Source: Planctomycetaceae bacterium
Lineage (GTDB): Bacteria > Planctomycetota > Planctomycetia > Pirellulales > Pirellulaceae
NCBI GenBank assembly: GCA_007124535.1
Contig: SLEY01000189.1
Coordinates: 1-7,201, forward strand
Length of the DNA stretch: 7,201 nucleotides
Direction: 5' to 3'
The notes beneath the pieces were generated by a model that was not told the origin of the DNA, ran no database searches, and saw nothing but the letters and a program-made list of their open reading frames with translations. Position numbers and translations under genes: made by a program. This document shows positions 1 through 6,841 of this stretch, piece by piece. Position 1 is the first letter of the stretch, and each line of letters starts with the position of its first letter.

Positions 1-188
1 CCCCGATTGCCCACCCCGAACACGGCCAGCGTGATACGATCGTTCGCCGCCACCTGACCGTCGCGTCCCAACACCGCGGCGGGCACGAAGGCCGGCACGG
101 CGCTCAGCGCCACCGTCGATGCCAGAAAGCGGCGGCGGGAAATCCGGCCCGAACCGGACGAAAATGCCTGCGGATCCGTTGCTGTCAT
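1..188 (-). CDS. Tat-exported Gfo/Idh/MocA-type oxidoreductase, N-terminal part (runs off left edge)
   Basis: This is the first 62 codons of a gene that continues beyond the left edge. The N-terminus has a twin-arginine signal: SRRRFLA at residues 17-23, then a hydrophobic Ala/Val/Leu stretch to about residue 40. It is followed by NDRITLAVFGVGNRG (residues 49 onward), the first beta strand and glycine-rich NAD(P)-binding turn typical of planctomycete Gfo/Idh/MocA dehydrogenases. That family oxidises or reduces sugars and related polyols using NAD(P); the Tat signal implies export of the folded, cofactor-loaded protein. The ATG at 188-186 is supported by an AGGAG on the minus strand (plus positions 197-201) with an 8-nt spacer. 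The gene lies 379 nt downstream of dnaE on the same strand, too far to assume a shared transcript. The substrate cannot be told because the C-terminal domain is missing. The family call is fairly secure, the exact activity is not. Confidence 0.8.
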   Translation of the reverse strand, partial: MTATDPQAFSSGSGRISRRRFLASTVALSAVPAFVPAAVLGRDGQVAANDRITLAVFGVGNR

Positions 189-206
189 GGTCTCATCTCC
201 TGGAAT

Positions 207-218
207 CCCGGCGCCGGG
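207..218. repeat. 12-bp perfect palindrome upstream of an RBS
   Basis: The sequence CCCGGCGCCGGG reads the same on both strands. It sits 5 nt upstream of the AGGAG of the Tat oxidoreductase gene, within the expected leader. It could be an operator half-site pair or a small GC hairpin near the ribosome binding site. A related sequence, CCCGGCGCCG, recurs at 404-413. In GC-rich DNA such palindromes also occur by chance, so a function is only a possibility. Confidence 0.25.
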
Positions 219-476
219 CACGCCTCACTCCAACCAGCCACACGCCAGCCTCGTCCCCGCGCCCATCGGATGGATCGTTTCCGCCACCCATTGTACTCCG
301 CCCCAACCGGCTTCGCGACATCACAACCCGATGGAAAAGCACCTCCTCGGACTCACCCCACGCGAGAGAACGATATACCCCTCCAACGGGCACCCCAAAT
401 CAGCCCGGCGCCGAACATGGTCGCTGGCCGGTGCGTCGGTACGTCGGTGGTGATGTCGAAGGTCGATGCAGGACGT

Positions 477-504
477 ATTCCTGATTCCTGATTCCTGGTT
501 CCTG
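477..504. repeat. Four-copy tandem heptamer repeat (ATTCCTG)
   Basis: Three exact copies of ATTCCTG (477-483, 484-490, 491-497) are followed by a fourth with one change, GTTCCTG (498-504). On the minus strand it reads as repeated CAGGAAT. It lies in non-coding DNA 64 nt after the dnaE stop codon. The 7-nt unit resembles the class of short tandemly repeated repetitive sequences known from cyanobacteria, but membership of a genome-wide family cannot be judged from one copy. Confidence 0.8.
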
Positions 505-567
505 GTGCTCTTTTCGTGAAATCAGGCTGTGCTCGCGGCGCCCGAGGCTCAGGGAAAGAACTACGGC

Positions 568-3500
568 TCAACCCGGGGCTCGGCGGCGGCCGTTGGTTCG
601 CCCGCCGGAATTGGTCTTGGGCGGCGAGAGGATCACTCGCACATGCCCCGGACCCAGCAACTGGTCGATCCGGCGTCGCAACTCGGGCTCCACTTCGATC
701 CGCAGCCTTCGCGATTTCAATTGGACTCGCGTCCCGTCCGCCAGCGAGAACACAAAGAACAGATCGCGGCGGCCGGGATAGCCGCGGACGATCTCGTGCA
801 GCAACTTCAACGTACCGCTGTCCGTATTGCGTTCCTCCAGCGAAATGGTCAGTCCGGTGGTGTAGCGCGTGTCCAGTTGGTCCAGCGGGATCAGCTCGTT
901 CACGATCAGATTCGCCTCCTGGCTGCCGTCTCGCCGATCGATCGATCCGCGTACGGCCATCACCGCATCGGCTTGGACCCATTCGCCATAGGTCACGAAA
1001 TCGTCGGGCCAAAGGATACAGCGGATCGTGCCGTCCCGGTCCTCGAGATCGAAATTGGCGTACTTGGTGGCCGTTGAACCGGGGCGGACTTTCTTGACAT
1101 GCGCCAGTTTGATGGCGGAGAGCATGCCGCCCAGAATGATTTCCGTACGATCGGCCAGGTCGGGGATATGGGCCGTCGAATGGGTGCAGAACTGGGAAAG
1201 CTCCTGTTCGAATTCGGCCAACGGATGGCTGGTGCGGTAGAAGCCCAAGACCTCCTTCTCCAAGGTCAATCGTTCGCGTTCCGGCAGCTCGGGGACGTCC
1301 GGCAGGGGCACCGTCGCCTTCGCCTCCTCCTCCTCCAATTCGCCGAACAAACTCTTCTGCCCCCGGCGGCGGTCCGCCAGCGCCGAGGCGCCCGACTGCA
1401 TGGCCCGCTCCAGCACCGCCAGCAACTGGGAACGCCGGGGGGCAAACGCATCCATCGTCCCCGCCTTGATCAGCGTCTCGATCGTCGCACGGTTACAGGC
1501 CGAAGCATCCACCCGTTCGCAGAAATCGAACAAATCGGCAAACGGCCCCTCCTTGCGCCGCGCGGCCACAATCGCTTCCGCCGCGCCTCCCCCACAGCCG
1601 CGAATGGCCGACAAAGCGAAAAAGATCTTGCCGTCCCCCACGGAAAAATCCACGTCCGAATGGTTCACATCCGGCAGCACCACCTCGATCCCCATCCGCT
1701 CGCAATCCTCCAAATGCTCGACCAGACTGTCCTTCCGCTTGAAGTTCCGACCGGGAATGTCCGCCGACAGCAAGGCCGCCATGAACTCGACCGGATAATG
1801 CGTCTTCAAATAAGCGGTCTGGTAGGCGATCAACGCATAAGCCGTACTGTGGGATTTGTTGAAACCGTATCCCGCAAACTTGACAATCAAGCCCCAGATT
1901 TCCTCCGCATCCTTGGCCGCCAAACCATTCGCCACCGAACCTTCCACAAACTTCTCGTGGTTCGCCTCGATCAAAGCTTCCTTCTTCTTGCTGATCGCCT
2001 TGATGCACGTATAGGCCTTGGCCAATTCAATCCCGCCCAAACGGTTCAGAATCCGCATCACCTGTTCCTGGTACACCATCACGCCGTTGGTCTCGGCCAG
2101 CACCGCCTCCAGCACGGGATGCTTGTACTCGGGCTGCTTGCGGCCGTGTTTGACCGCCACATAGTCATCGACCATGCCGCCTTCCAGAGGCCCGGGCCGG
2201 TAGAGGGCATTGGTGGCGATGATATCGGAGAACTGGTCCGGCTTCATCTTCTGCAGCAAGTCGCGGATGCCGCCGCTTTCCAATTGAAACACGCCCTTCG
2301 TCTCGCCCCGTTGCAGCAGCGCGAAGGTGGCCGCATCGTTCAAGGGGAACTTCTGCGGATCGATCCGCCGACCCGTCGTCTGCTCGACCAAATCCACCGT
2401 CTTGCGCAAGATCGTCAAGTTCCGCAGTCCGAGAAAATCCATCTTCAACAGCCCGGCCGCTTCCACATCGTTCATCGACCACTGCGTGATGATGTCCTCC
2501 TTGCCGGTGATCCGGGCCAGCGGAACGTATTCCGTCAGCGGTTTGTCCGCGATCACTACGGCCGCCGCATGCGTGCCCACATTGCGAGCCAGACCCTCGA
2601 TCTTGCGAGCCAGATCCAGCAATTCCCGGATCTCGCCATCGTTCTCGTACGTCTTTCGGAGATCCTCGCTGATTTCCAACGCCTTGTTCAACGTGATGTG
2701 CAGCTGCTCGGGCACCATGCCCGTCACCTCGTTGACGCGCCCCAGCGGGATCCCCAACGCCCGGCCCACATCCTTGATCGCCGCCCGGGCGGCCAGCGTC
2801 CCAAAGGTGCCGATCTGAGCCACATTGTCCTCGCCGTACTTGTCCTTCACATAACGCATGATGTCCGCCCGCCGCTCCTTGCAGAAATCGATGTCGATGT
2901 CCGGCGCTTCGATCCGGTTCTCGTCCAGAAATCGCTCGAACAGCAAGTCGTAACGGATCGGGCAGACGTGGCTCAGGTACAACGCGTAACATACCAATGC
3001 GCCAACACCGCTCCCGCGAGCGGTCGTAGGAACCCCCAATTGCCTGGCTTCGCGGACAAAATCCCACACGATCAGAAAGTAGTTCGGAAAGCCCAACTTG
3101 TTGATCACGCCCAATTCCCGGTCCAAGCGTTCCATGACCTGGGGCGCCAACTGGCCGCCGGGCATCATCTGCTCGTCCCCCGCGTAACGTTCCCGCAAGC
3201 CTTCCAGACACAATTGCCGCAGGAACTGCTCCGCCGTCTGCTCCGGGGGCAACGGCGAGTAGACGGGAAAATGCCGTTGACCCAATTCCAGGTCCAGATC
3301 GACCGAGTCGGCGATCTGCTGGCTCCGCGCCACCGCCTCCCCCAAATCAGGGAACGCGGCATACATTTCCGCCGGACTCCGCAAAAAGTACTGGTTGCCG
3401 TCCATCCGCATCCGGCTGGTATCCGTGCGGAATTTGCCCGTGTTGATGCACAGCATCACGTCCTGAGCCTCCGCATCCTCGGGGTCCACATAGTGACAGT

Positions 3501-4137
3501 CGCTGGTGGCGACCAAGGGGATCCCCATTTTTCGAGCGACCTCGACCGAACCTTCCAGCGCCAATCGCTGGACCTCGACGCCATTGTTCATGATCTCGAT
3601 GAAGTAGCGTTCGCCGAACACCCGTTCGAACCAGCCCGCCACCTCGATCGCCCGGGCCAGATGCTCCTCGCCCCCATGACCTCGCAGCAGGGCCCGATTG
3701 AATTCACTCGACACACAGCCGCTCAGACAGACGATCCCCTCCTGATGCGCCTCCAGGAGTTCCTTGTCGATTCGCGGTTTGAAATAGAACCCTTCCAAAT
3801 AGGCAGCTGAAGCCATTTTGACCAGATTCTTGAATCCCGTACGATTCTGAGCCAGGAGCGTCAGATGGTAACTGGCTTCCTTCATGCTGCTGGCATTTTT
3901 TTCGCGGCGATCCCCCGGAGCGATGTAGGCCTCGTACCCGATAATCGGTTTGATCTCGGCCGCCTGGGCTCGCCGATAGAATTCCAAGGCCCCATGCAGA
4001 TTCCCATGATCGGTCAGGGCCAAGGCATTCATACCATGGGCGCGCGCTCGATCCACCAGTTTGGGGATTGATCCTGCCCCATCCAACAGGCTAAAGTGGC
4101 TATGGCAATGCAGGTGGACAAAAGGCTGATCGGGCAT
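568..4137 (-). CDS. dnaE: DNA polymerase III subunit alpha (DnaE)
   Basis: This is the catalytic subunit of the replicative DNA polymerase, complete at 1189 aa, the usual length for DnaE1. The N-terminal PHP domain (about 1-270) keeps all expected metal ligands: H10, H12, D19, H44, E69, H91, C141, D213 and H215. The polymerase core follows. Catalytic aspartates are D415 and D417 in PDIDIDF, and D567 in KMDFLGLRN; RGSGVG is at 374-379. The fingers carry AYTCIKAISKKK (708-719) and FAGYGFNKSHS. A helix-hairpin-helix region lies near 880-905, an internal beta-clamp motif QKSLF at 927-931, an OB fold near 1001-1080, then the C-terminal tau-binding-like domain and a short basic tail. An in-frame TGA four codons upstream makes ATG 4137 the first possible start, although no clear Shine-Dalgarno precedes it. 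A sigma70-like promoter lies about 110 nt upstream. The gene is intact, with no intein or frameshift. Confidence 0.98.
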   Translation of the reverse strand: MPDQPFVHLHCHSHFSLLDGAGSIPKLVDRARAHGMNALALTDHGNLHGALEFYRRAQAAEIKPIIGYEAYIAPGDRREKNASSMKEASYHLTLLAQNRTGFKNLVKMASAAYLEGFYFKPRIDKELLEAHQEGIVCLSGCVSSEFNRALLRGHGGEEHLARAIEVAGWFERVFGERYFIEIMNNGVEVQRLALEGSVEVARKMGIPLVATSDCHYVDPEDAEAQDVMLCINTGKFRTDTSRMRMDGNQYFLRSPAEMYAAFPDLGEAVARSQQIADSVDLDLELGQRHFPVYSPLPPEQTAEQFLRQLCLEGLRERYAGDEQMMPGGQLAPQVMERLDRELGVINKLGFPNYFLIVWDFVREARQLGVPTTARGSGVGALVCYALYLSHVCPIRYDLLFERFLDENRIEAPDIDIDFCKERRADIMRYVKDKYGEDNVAQIGTFGTLAARAAIKDVGRALGIPLGRVNEVTGMVPEQLHITLNKALEISEDLRKTYENDGEIRELLDLARKIEGLARNVGTHAAAVVIADKPLTEYVPLARITGKEDIITQWSMNDVEAAGLLKMDFLGLRNLTILRKTVDLVEQTTGRRIDPQKFPLNDAATFALLQRGETKGVFQLESGGIRDLLQKMKPDQFSDIIATNALYRPGPLEGGMVDDYVAVKHGRKQPEYKHPVLEAVLAETNGVMVYQEQVMRILNRLGGIELAKAYTCIKAISKKKEALIEANHEKFVEGSVANGLAAKDAEEIWGLIVKFAGYGFNKSHSTAYALIAYQTAYLKTHYPVEFMAALLSADIPGRNFKRKDSLVEHLEDCERMGIEVVLPDVNHSDVDFSVGDGKIFFALSAIRGCGGGAAEAIVAARRKEGPFADLFDFCERVDASACNRATIETLIKAGTMDAFAPRRSQLLAVLERAMQSGASALADRRRGQKSLFGELEEEEAKATVPLPDVPELPERERLTLEKEVLGFYRTSHPLAEFEQELSQFCTHSTAHIPDLADRTEIILGGMLSAIKLAHVKKVRPGSTATKYANFDLEDRDGTIRCILWPDDFVTYGEWVQADAVMAVRGSIDRRDGSQEANLIVNELIPLDQLDTRYTTGLTISLEERNTDSGTLKLLHEIVRGYPGRRDLFFVFSLADGTRVQLKSRRLRIEVEPELRRRIDQLLGPGHVRVILSPPKTNSGGRTNGRRRAPG

Positions 4138-4386
4138 CTCGGCGATCCATCATCCGAAAGAGGGAAAGGGACTCCAGGCGATCTGCGGGAAGGCAGCCTG
4201 GGCGGGGGTTCACGCGACGTTTCCGGGCGATCGGGGTCCCGGATGGCGTCTCTGATTGTAGGAGTCGCGGCCGGCTTGCCAACACCGGGCAGACGATTTG
4301 ATGGTTCGGAACGGTACAGGAACTGGCGGATTCTGTAGGGTTGTGTTACCATGCGGCAAGTTCCCGGTAGAGCGAGCACGATTTTT
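4138..4386. other. Divergent intergenic region between dnaE and the globin gene
   Basis: This region separates the minus-strand dnaE from the plus-strand globin gene and must hold both control regions. The best promoter is that of dnaE (4255-4282). A weaker plus-strand candidate for the globin is TTGCCA (4276-4281) with TTTGAT (4297-4302), spacer 15; its -35 overlaps the dnaE -35 on the other strand, because TTGGCAA and its complement share these bases. In the dnaE leader, 4174-4178 (CCAGG) pairs with 4197-4201 (CCTGG), and 4183-4186 with 4193-4196, giving a small bulged hairpin of unknown importance. Confidence 0.5.
4255..4282 (-). promoter_or_regulatory. Probable sigma70-type promoter of dnaE
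   Basis: On the minus strand, TTGGCA (plus positions 4277-4282) is followed after a 16-nt spacer by TACAAT (4255-4260). Each box differs from the sigma70 consensus at one base. Transcription would start near 4248, giving a leader of about 110 nt before the dnaE ATG. This is the strongest promoter-like match noticed in the window, based on sequence alone. Confidence 0.5.
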
Positions 4387-4794
4387 ATGGATATTCACGA
4401 CAGTCTGCAATTGATCCTTCAAGCCAAAGATCAGCTTGCCGGTCTGTTCTACGAGCGGTTCTTGGCGGACTACCCGGAAGTGCGGCCTTTTTTCGAAAAG
4501 GTGGATTTCGCCCGCCAGCGGGTGCTGTTGACCACCACGCTGATGATTATCGAGCGGAATTACACGGAGCCGACGCCGGCCATTGAACAGTACCTCCAGT
4601 ACTTAGGAACCCGCCATCGTGCGATGGAAATCCCCCGCAGCAGCTATGCGAAGTGGATCAAGTCGATGATGGCGGCGATGCGTCAATTTCACGGGCAGCA
4701 GTGGTCGCCGGAGTTGGAGCAGCAATGGCGGTCGGCGATCGAGCGGGCTCGCCAACTGATGTTACAAGGTTACGATGTCCATATTACCGTATGA
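4387..4794 (+). CDS. Single-domain bacterial globin
   Basis: This small heme protein has 135 aa from ATG 4387. LFYERFLADYPEVRPFF (residues 20-36) matches the B and C helix region of Vitreoscilla-type and flavohemoglobin globins: Y22 is the likely B10 tyrosine and F36 the likely CD1 phenylalanine. H77 in YLGTRH is the likely proximal heme-iron ligand. No FAD or NAD reductase domain follows, so it is not a full flavohemoglobin; oxygen, NO or redox sensing or binding is a family-level inference. An in-frame ATG at 4351 would add 12 residues with no globin resemblance. It has AGGG about 10 nt upstream, while 4387 has only a weak GAG, so the start is uncertain. The 3' end overlaps the NagB-LmbE gene by 20 bp, suggesting an operon with translational coupling. 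Why a globin pairs with amino-sugar enzymes is unknown. Confidence 0.82.
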   Translation: MDIHDSLQLILQAKDQLAGLFYERFLADYPEVRPFFEKVDFARQRVLLTTTLMIIERNYTEPTPAIEQYLQYLGTRHRAMEIPRSSYAKWIKSMMAAMRQFHGQQWSPELEQQWRSAIERARQLMLQGYDVHITV

Positions 4795-6664
4795 GCGGGA
4801 TCGTCGCTGGGTACCGGGCACGCGGGTACCCTGTTGGGTGTTTTCTACGGGCGAGAATTTGGCCCGCCACGCAGCGCACCGGGTGGCGGAGATGATCCGC
4901 CAATGCAACGCCCAGGGCCGTCCGGCCGTGTTGGGCCTGATCGCCGGCTCCACGGTTGTGGGGGTGTACCGCGAGTTGATTCGACTGTATCAGGAGGAAG
5001 CTCTGGATTTCTCCCGGGTGATCACGTTCAATTTGGACGAATACTACGGTTTGGAGCCGCATCGGCTGCAAAGTCACCATCGCTGGATGCGGGAGCATCT
5101 GTGGGCCCATGTCAACATCCCCCGCGAAAATGTGCACATCCCGGATGGCACGGCGCATGAAGAGGCGGTGGGGCAGGATTGCCAGCGTTACGAGTCGCAG
5201 ATCCTGGCCGCGGGGGGAATCGACCTGATGCTGCTGGAGGTGGGCAGCAACGGGCGAGTCGGTTTCAACGAACCGTTCAGTGAGCCGAAAGGTCGGACTC
5301 GCCTGCGCACGCTGGATCCCGCCACCCGGCGGGCCGCGGCCGGCGTCTTTTTCGGCGAGACGAACGTGCCGACCCAAGCGATTAGCATGGGCATGGGGAC
5401 CATCTTGGAAGCCCGGCATGTCCTGCTGATGGCGCTGGGCGAGCACAAGGCGAAGGTGGTCCGCAATCTGGCCGAGGACGCGGTCTCGCCCCGCTGTCCG
5501 GCCAGTCTCTTGCAATCGCATCCGGACGCCACCGTGCTGGTCGATCCGGCCGCCGCCAGCGACTTGACGGCCGAAGCCACCCCCTGGGTGCTCGGCCCGG
5601 TCAGTTGGCCCAAAGAACGCATCAAACGCGCGGTCCTCTGGCTCTGCGAACAGACGGGCAAAGCGCTCTTGAAGCTGGACGACGGTGACTTTCGCGATAA
5701 CCAACTCCATCAGCTGCTGCGGCAGCACGGACCCGCACAACGCCTGGCCCACCGCGTCTTCCGCTGGATGATGAACACGATCGAGTACCATCCGGGCGGC
5801 AAGCAGCCGCGACGCGTCTTATGCTTCAGCCCGCATCCGGATGACGACGTCATCAGCATGGGAGGGACTCTGATCCGCTTGGTCGAGGACGATCACGAAG
5901 TGCATATCGCCTACATGACCAGCGGCAACATTGCCGTATTTGATCATGACGCGCAGCGGATTGCCAACATGGTCACCGAATACAACCGGTTGTTCGGCAT
6001 CGATTGCGACAAATCCGAAGCGGTGGAGAAGGCCGTATTGGACGCGGTCACCCGCAAAACGCCGGGCGATCCCGACGCCGCCTCCGTGCTGAAGATCAAG
6101 AGCCTGATCCGCTGGAGCGAGGCCAAGGCGGCGGCTTGGGAAGTGGGCGTGGGCGAAGAGAATCTGCATTTCCTGGACCTGCCCTTCTATCACACGGGCA
6201 CCGTGATCAAACATCCGCTCAGCGGCGAAGACATTCGTCTGGTCCGCCAGTTCATCGAACGGCTGGCTCCCGAACAGATTTACATGGCGGGCGATCTATC
6301 CGATCCCCACGGCACCCACCGCGTATGCGCCGAAGCGATTTGTCAGGCATTGGATCAGATCCGCGAAGACGGCGGAACGGTGCCCGAGGTGCTCTTGTAC
6401 CGCGGAGCCTGGCAGGAATACGCCCTGGACGAAATCGAAATCGCCGTGCCGCTCAGTCCACGCGACCTGATGCTCAAGCGATCCGCCATTTTCATGCACG
6501 AAAGTCAGAAGGATGAAGCCCTCTTTCCCGGTTCCGACCCCCGCGAATTCTGGGAGCGAGCGGAAGACCGGAACCAGGAGACCGCCAACCGCTACAACCG
6601 CATCGGACTCCCCGAATACTACGCCATGGAAGCCTTCATCCGCTGGAGCGGCCTACCCCTCTAA
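4775..6664 (+). CDS. NagB-type deaminase domain fused to LmbE/PIG-L deacetylase domain
   Basis: This two-domain cytoplasmic protein is 629 aa. Residues 1 to about 245 follow glucosamine-6-phosphate deaminase (NagB): FNLDEYYGL with D88, GFNEP with E166, and K225 match E. coli D72, E148 and K208. The catalytic H143 and D141 of E. coli are instead R161 and N159 (VGSNGRVGFNEP). The phosphate-loop region is AGST instead of TGGT. After a linker of about 100 residues, residues 348 to about 620 form an LmbE/PIG-L metal-dependent deacetylase: PHPDDD (353-358) supplies H354, D356 and D357, and DPHGTH (510-515) supplies the C-terminal histidine. Such fusions of 630-670 aa are known in Bacteroidota and Planctomycetota. 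The expected pathway is N-deacetylation of an amino-sugar phosphate followed by deamination, but the altered NagB site puts the second step in doubt. ATG 4775 has AAGG 5 nt upstream and overlaps the globin gene. No other good in-frame start is near. Confidence 0.88.
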   Translation: MSILPYERDRRWVPGTRVPCWVFSTGENLARHAAHRVAEMIRQCNAQGRPAVLGLIAGSTVVGVYRELIRLYQEEALDFSRVITFNLDEYYGLEPHRLQSHHRWMREHLWAHVNIPRENVHIPDGTAHEEAVGQDCQRYESQILAAGGIDLMLLEVGSNGRVGFNEPFSEPKGRTRLRTLDPATRRAAAGVFFGETNVPTQAISMGMGTILEARHVLLMALGEHKAKVVRNLAEDAVSPRCPASLLQSHPDATVLVDPAAASDLTAEATPWVLGPVSWPKERIKRAVLWLCEQTGKALLKLDDGDFRDNQLHQLLRQHGPAQRLAHRVFRWMMNTIEYHPGGKQPRRVLCFSPHPDDDVISMGGTLIRLVEDDHEVHIAYMTSGNIAVFDHDAQRIANMVTEYNRLFGIDCDKSEAVEKAVLDAVTRKTPGDPDAASVLKIKSLIRWSEAKAAAWEVGVGEENLHFLDLPFYHTGTVIKHPLSGEDIRLVRQFIERLAPEQIYMAGDLSDPHGTHRVCAEAICQALDQIREDGGTVPEVLLYRGAWQEYALDEIEIAVPLSPRDLMLKRSAIFMHESQKDEALFPGSDPREFWERAEDRNQETANRYNRIGLPEYYAMEAFIRWSGLPL

Positions 6665-6668
6665 CTCA

Positions 6669-6776
6669 GTTCGTGGTCCTTCGTCATGCCCGCAAAATCG
6701 ACCATCCGGTCCTGCTCGCCCGCGGCATTGACCACCGAAACATGATTCTTCGATAATCCAACGAAGCACCACGAAC
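6669..6776. repeat. 16-bp imperfect inverted repeat with 76-nt spacer
   Basis: The left arm, 6669-6684 (GTTCGTGGTCCTTCGT), and the right arm, 6761-6776 (ACGAAGCACCACGAAC), are reverse complements except for one base. The left arm begins 5 nt after the NagB-LmbE stop codon. The loop is too long and there is no T-run, so it is not a standard terminator. It might be a folded 3' end that protects the mRNA, a processed small RNA, or a short repeat element. No target-site duplication is visible. Confidence 0.6.
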
Positions 6777-6841
6777 CGCTTCCGCCGCCCTCCCGGCTGG
6801 GTTGACACCGCACCCCGCGCATGCTTCACTGGAGGCACATC

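Larger units (their letters stand above)
189..567. other. Intergenic region between dnaE and the Tat oxidoreductase gene
   Basis: No convincing gene is present. Open frames here have no plausible start sites or recognisable protein features. The region holds a four-copy heptamer repeat (477-504), two copies of CGTCGGT spaced 8 nt apart (434-440 and 442-448), and a 12-bp palindrome (207-218) just upstream of the ribosome binding site of the left-hand gene. I see no hairpin with a T-run that would serve as an intrinsic terminator after dnaE. A possible -10 box TACAAT lies on the minus strand (plus positions 290-295), about 100 nt before the oxidoreductase start, but no good -35 box accompanies it. 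Confidence 0.6.

Noticed and set aside
119..491. Plus-strand frames across the Tat oxidoreductase start and the spacer
   Set aside because: They run antisense to the signal peptide region, overlap each other, and translate to Pro/Arg-rich sequence without domain features.
353..1012. A 219-codon minus-strand frame overlapping the dnaE 3' end and the spacer
   Set aside because: Most of it is an out-of-frame reading of dnaE, and the rest reads through the heptamer repeat. No ribosome binding site or domain was seen.
1099..3810. A 903-codon open frame on the plus strand, opposite dnaE
   Set aside because: It lies entirely antisense to an unmistakable, intact dnaE. Its translation is rich in Arg, Gln and His, with no recognisable domain. 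Long antisense frames are a common by-product of biased codon usage in GC-rich genes.
4784..5791. A 335-codon open frame on the minus strand, opposite the NagB domain
   Set aside because: It is antisense to a gene with clear domain motifs, is low in recognisable features, and is explained by the GC-rich codon bias of the plus-strand gene.
6669..6776. The inverted repeat as an intrinsic terminator
   Set aside because: The 76-nt loop is too long and no T-run follows the second arm.
6802..6830. TTGACA with TTCACT as promoter of the FAD oxidoreductase gene
   Set aside because: The -35 box is perfect, but the -10 at 17-nt spacing matches only three of six bases, so I did not call it as a feature.
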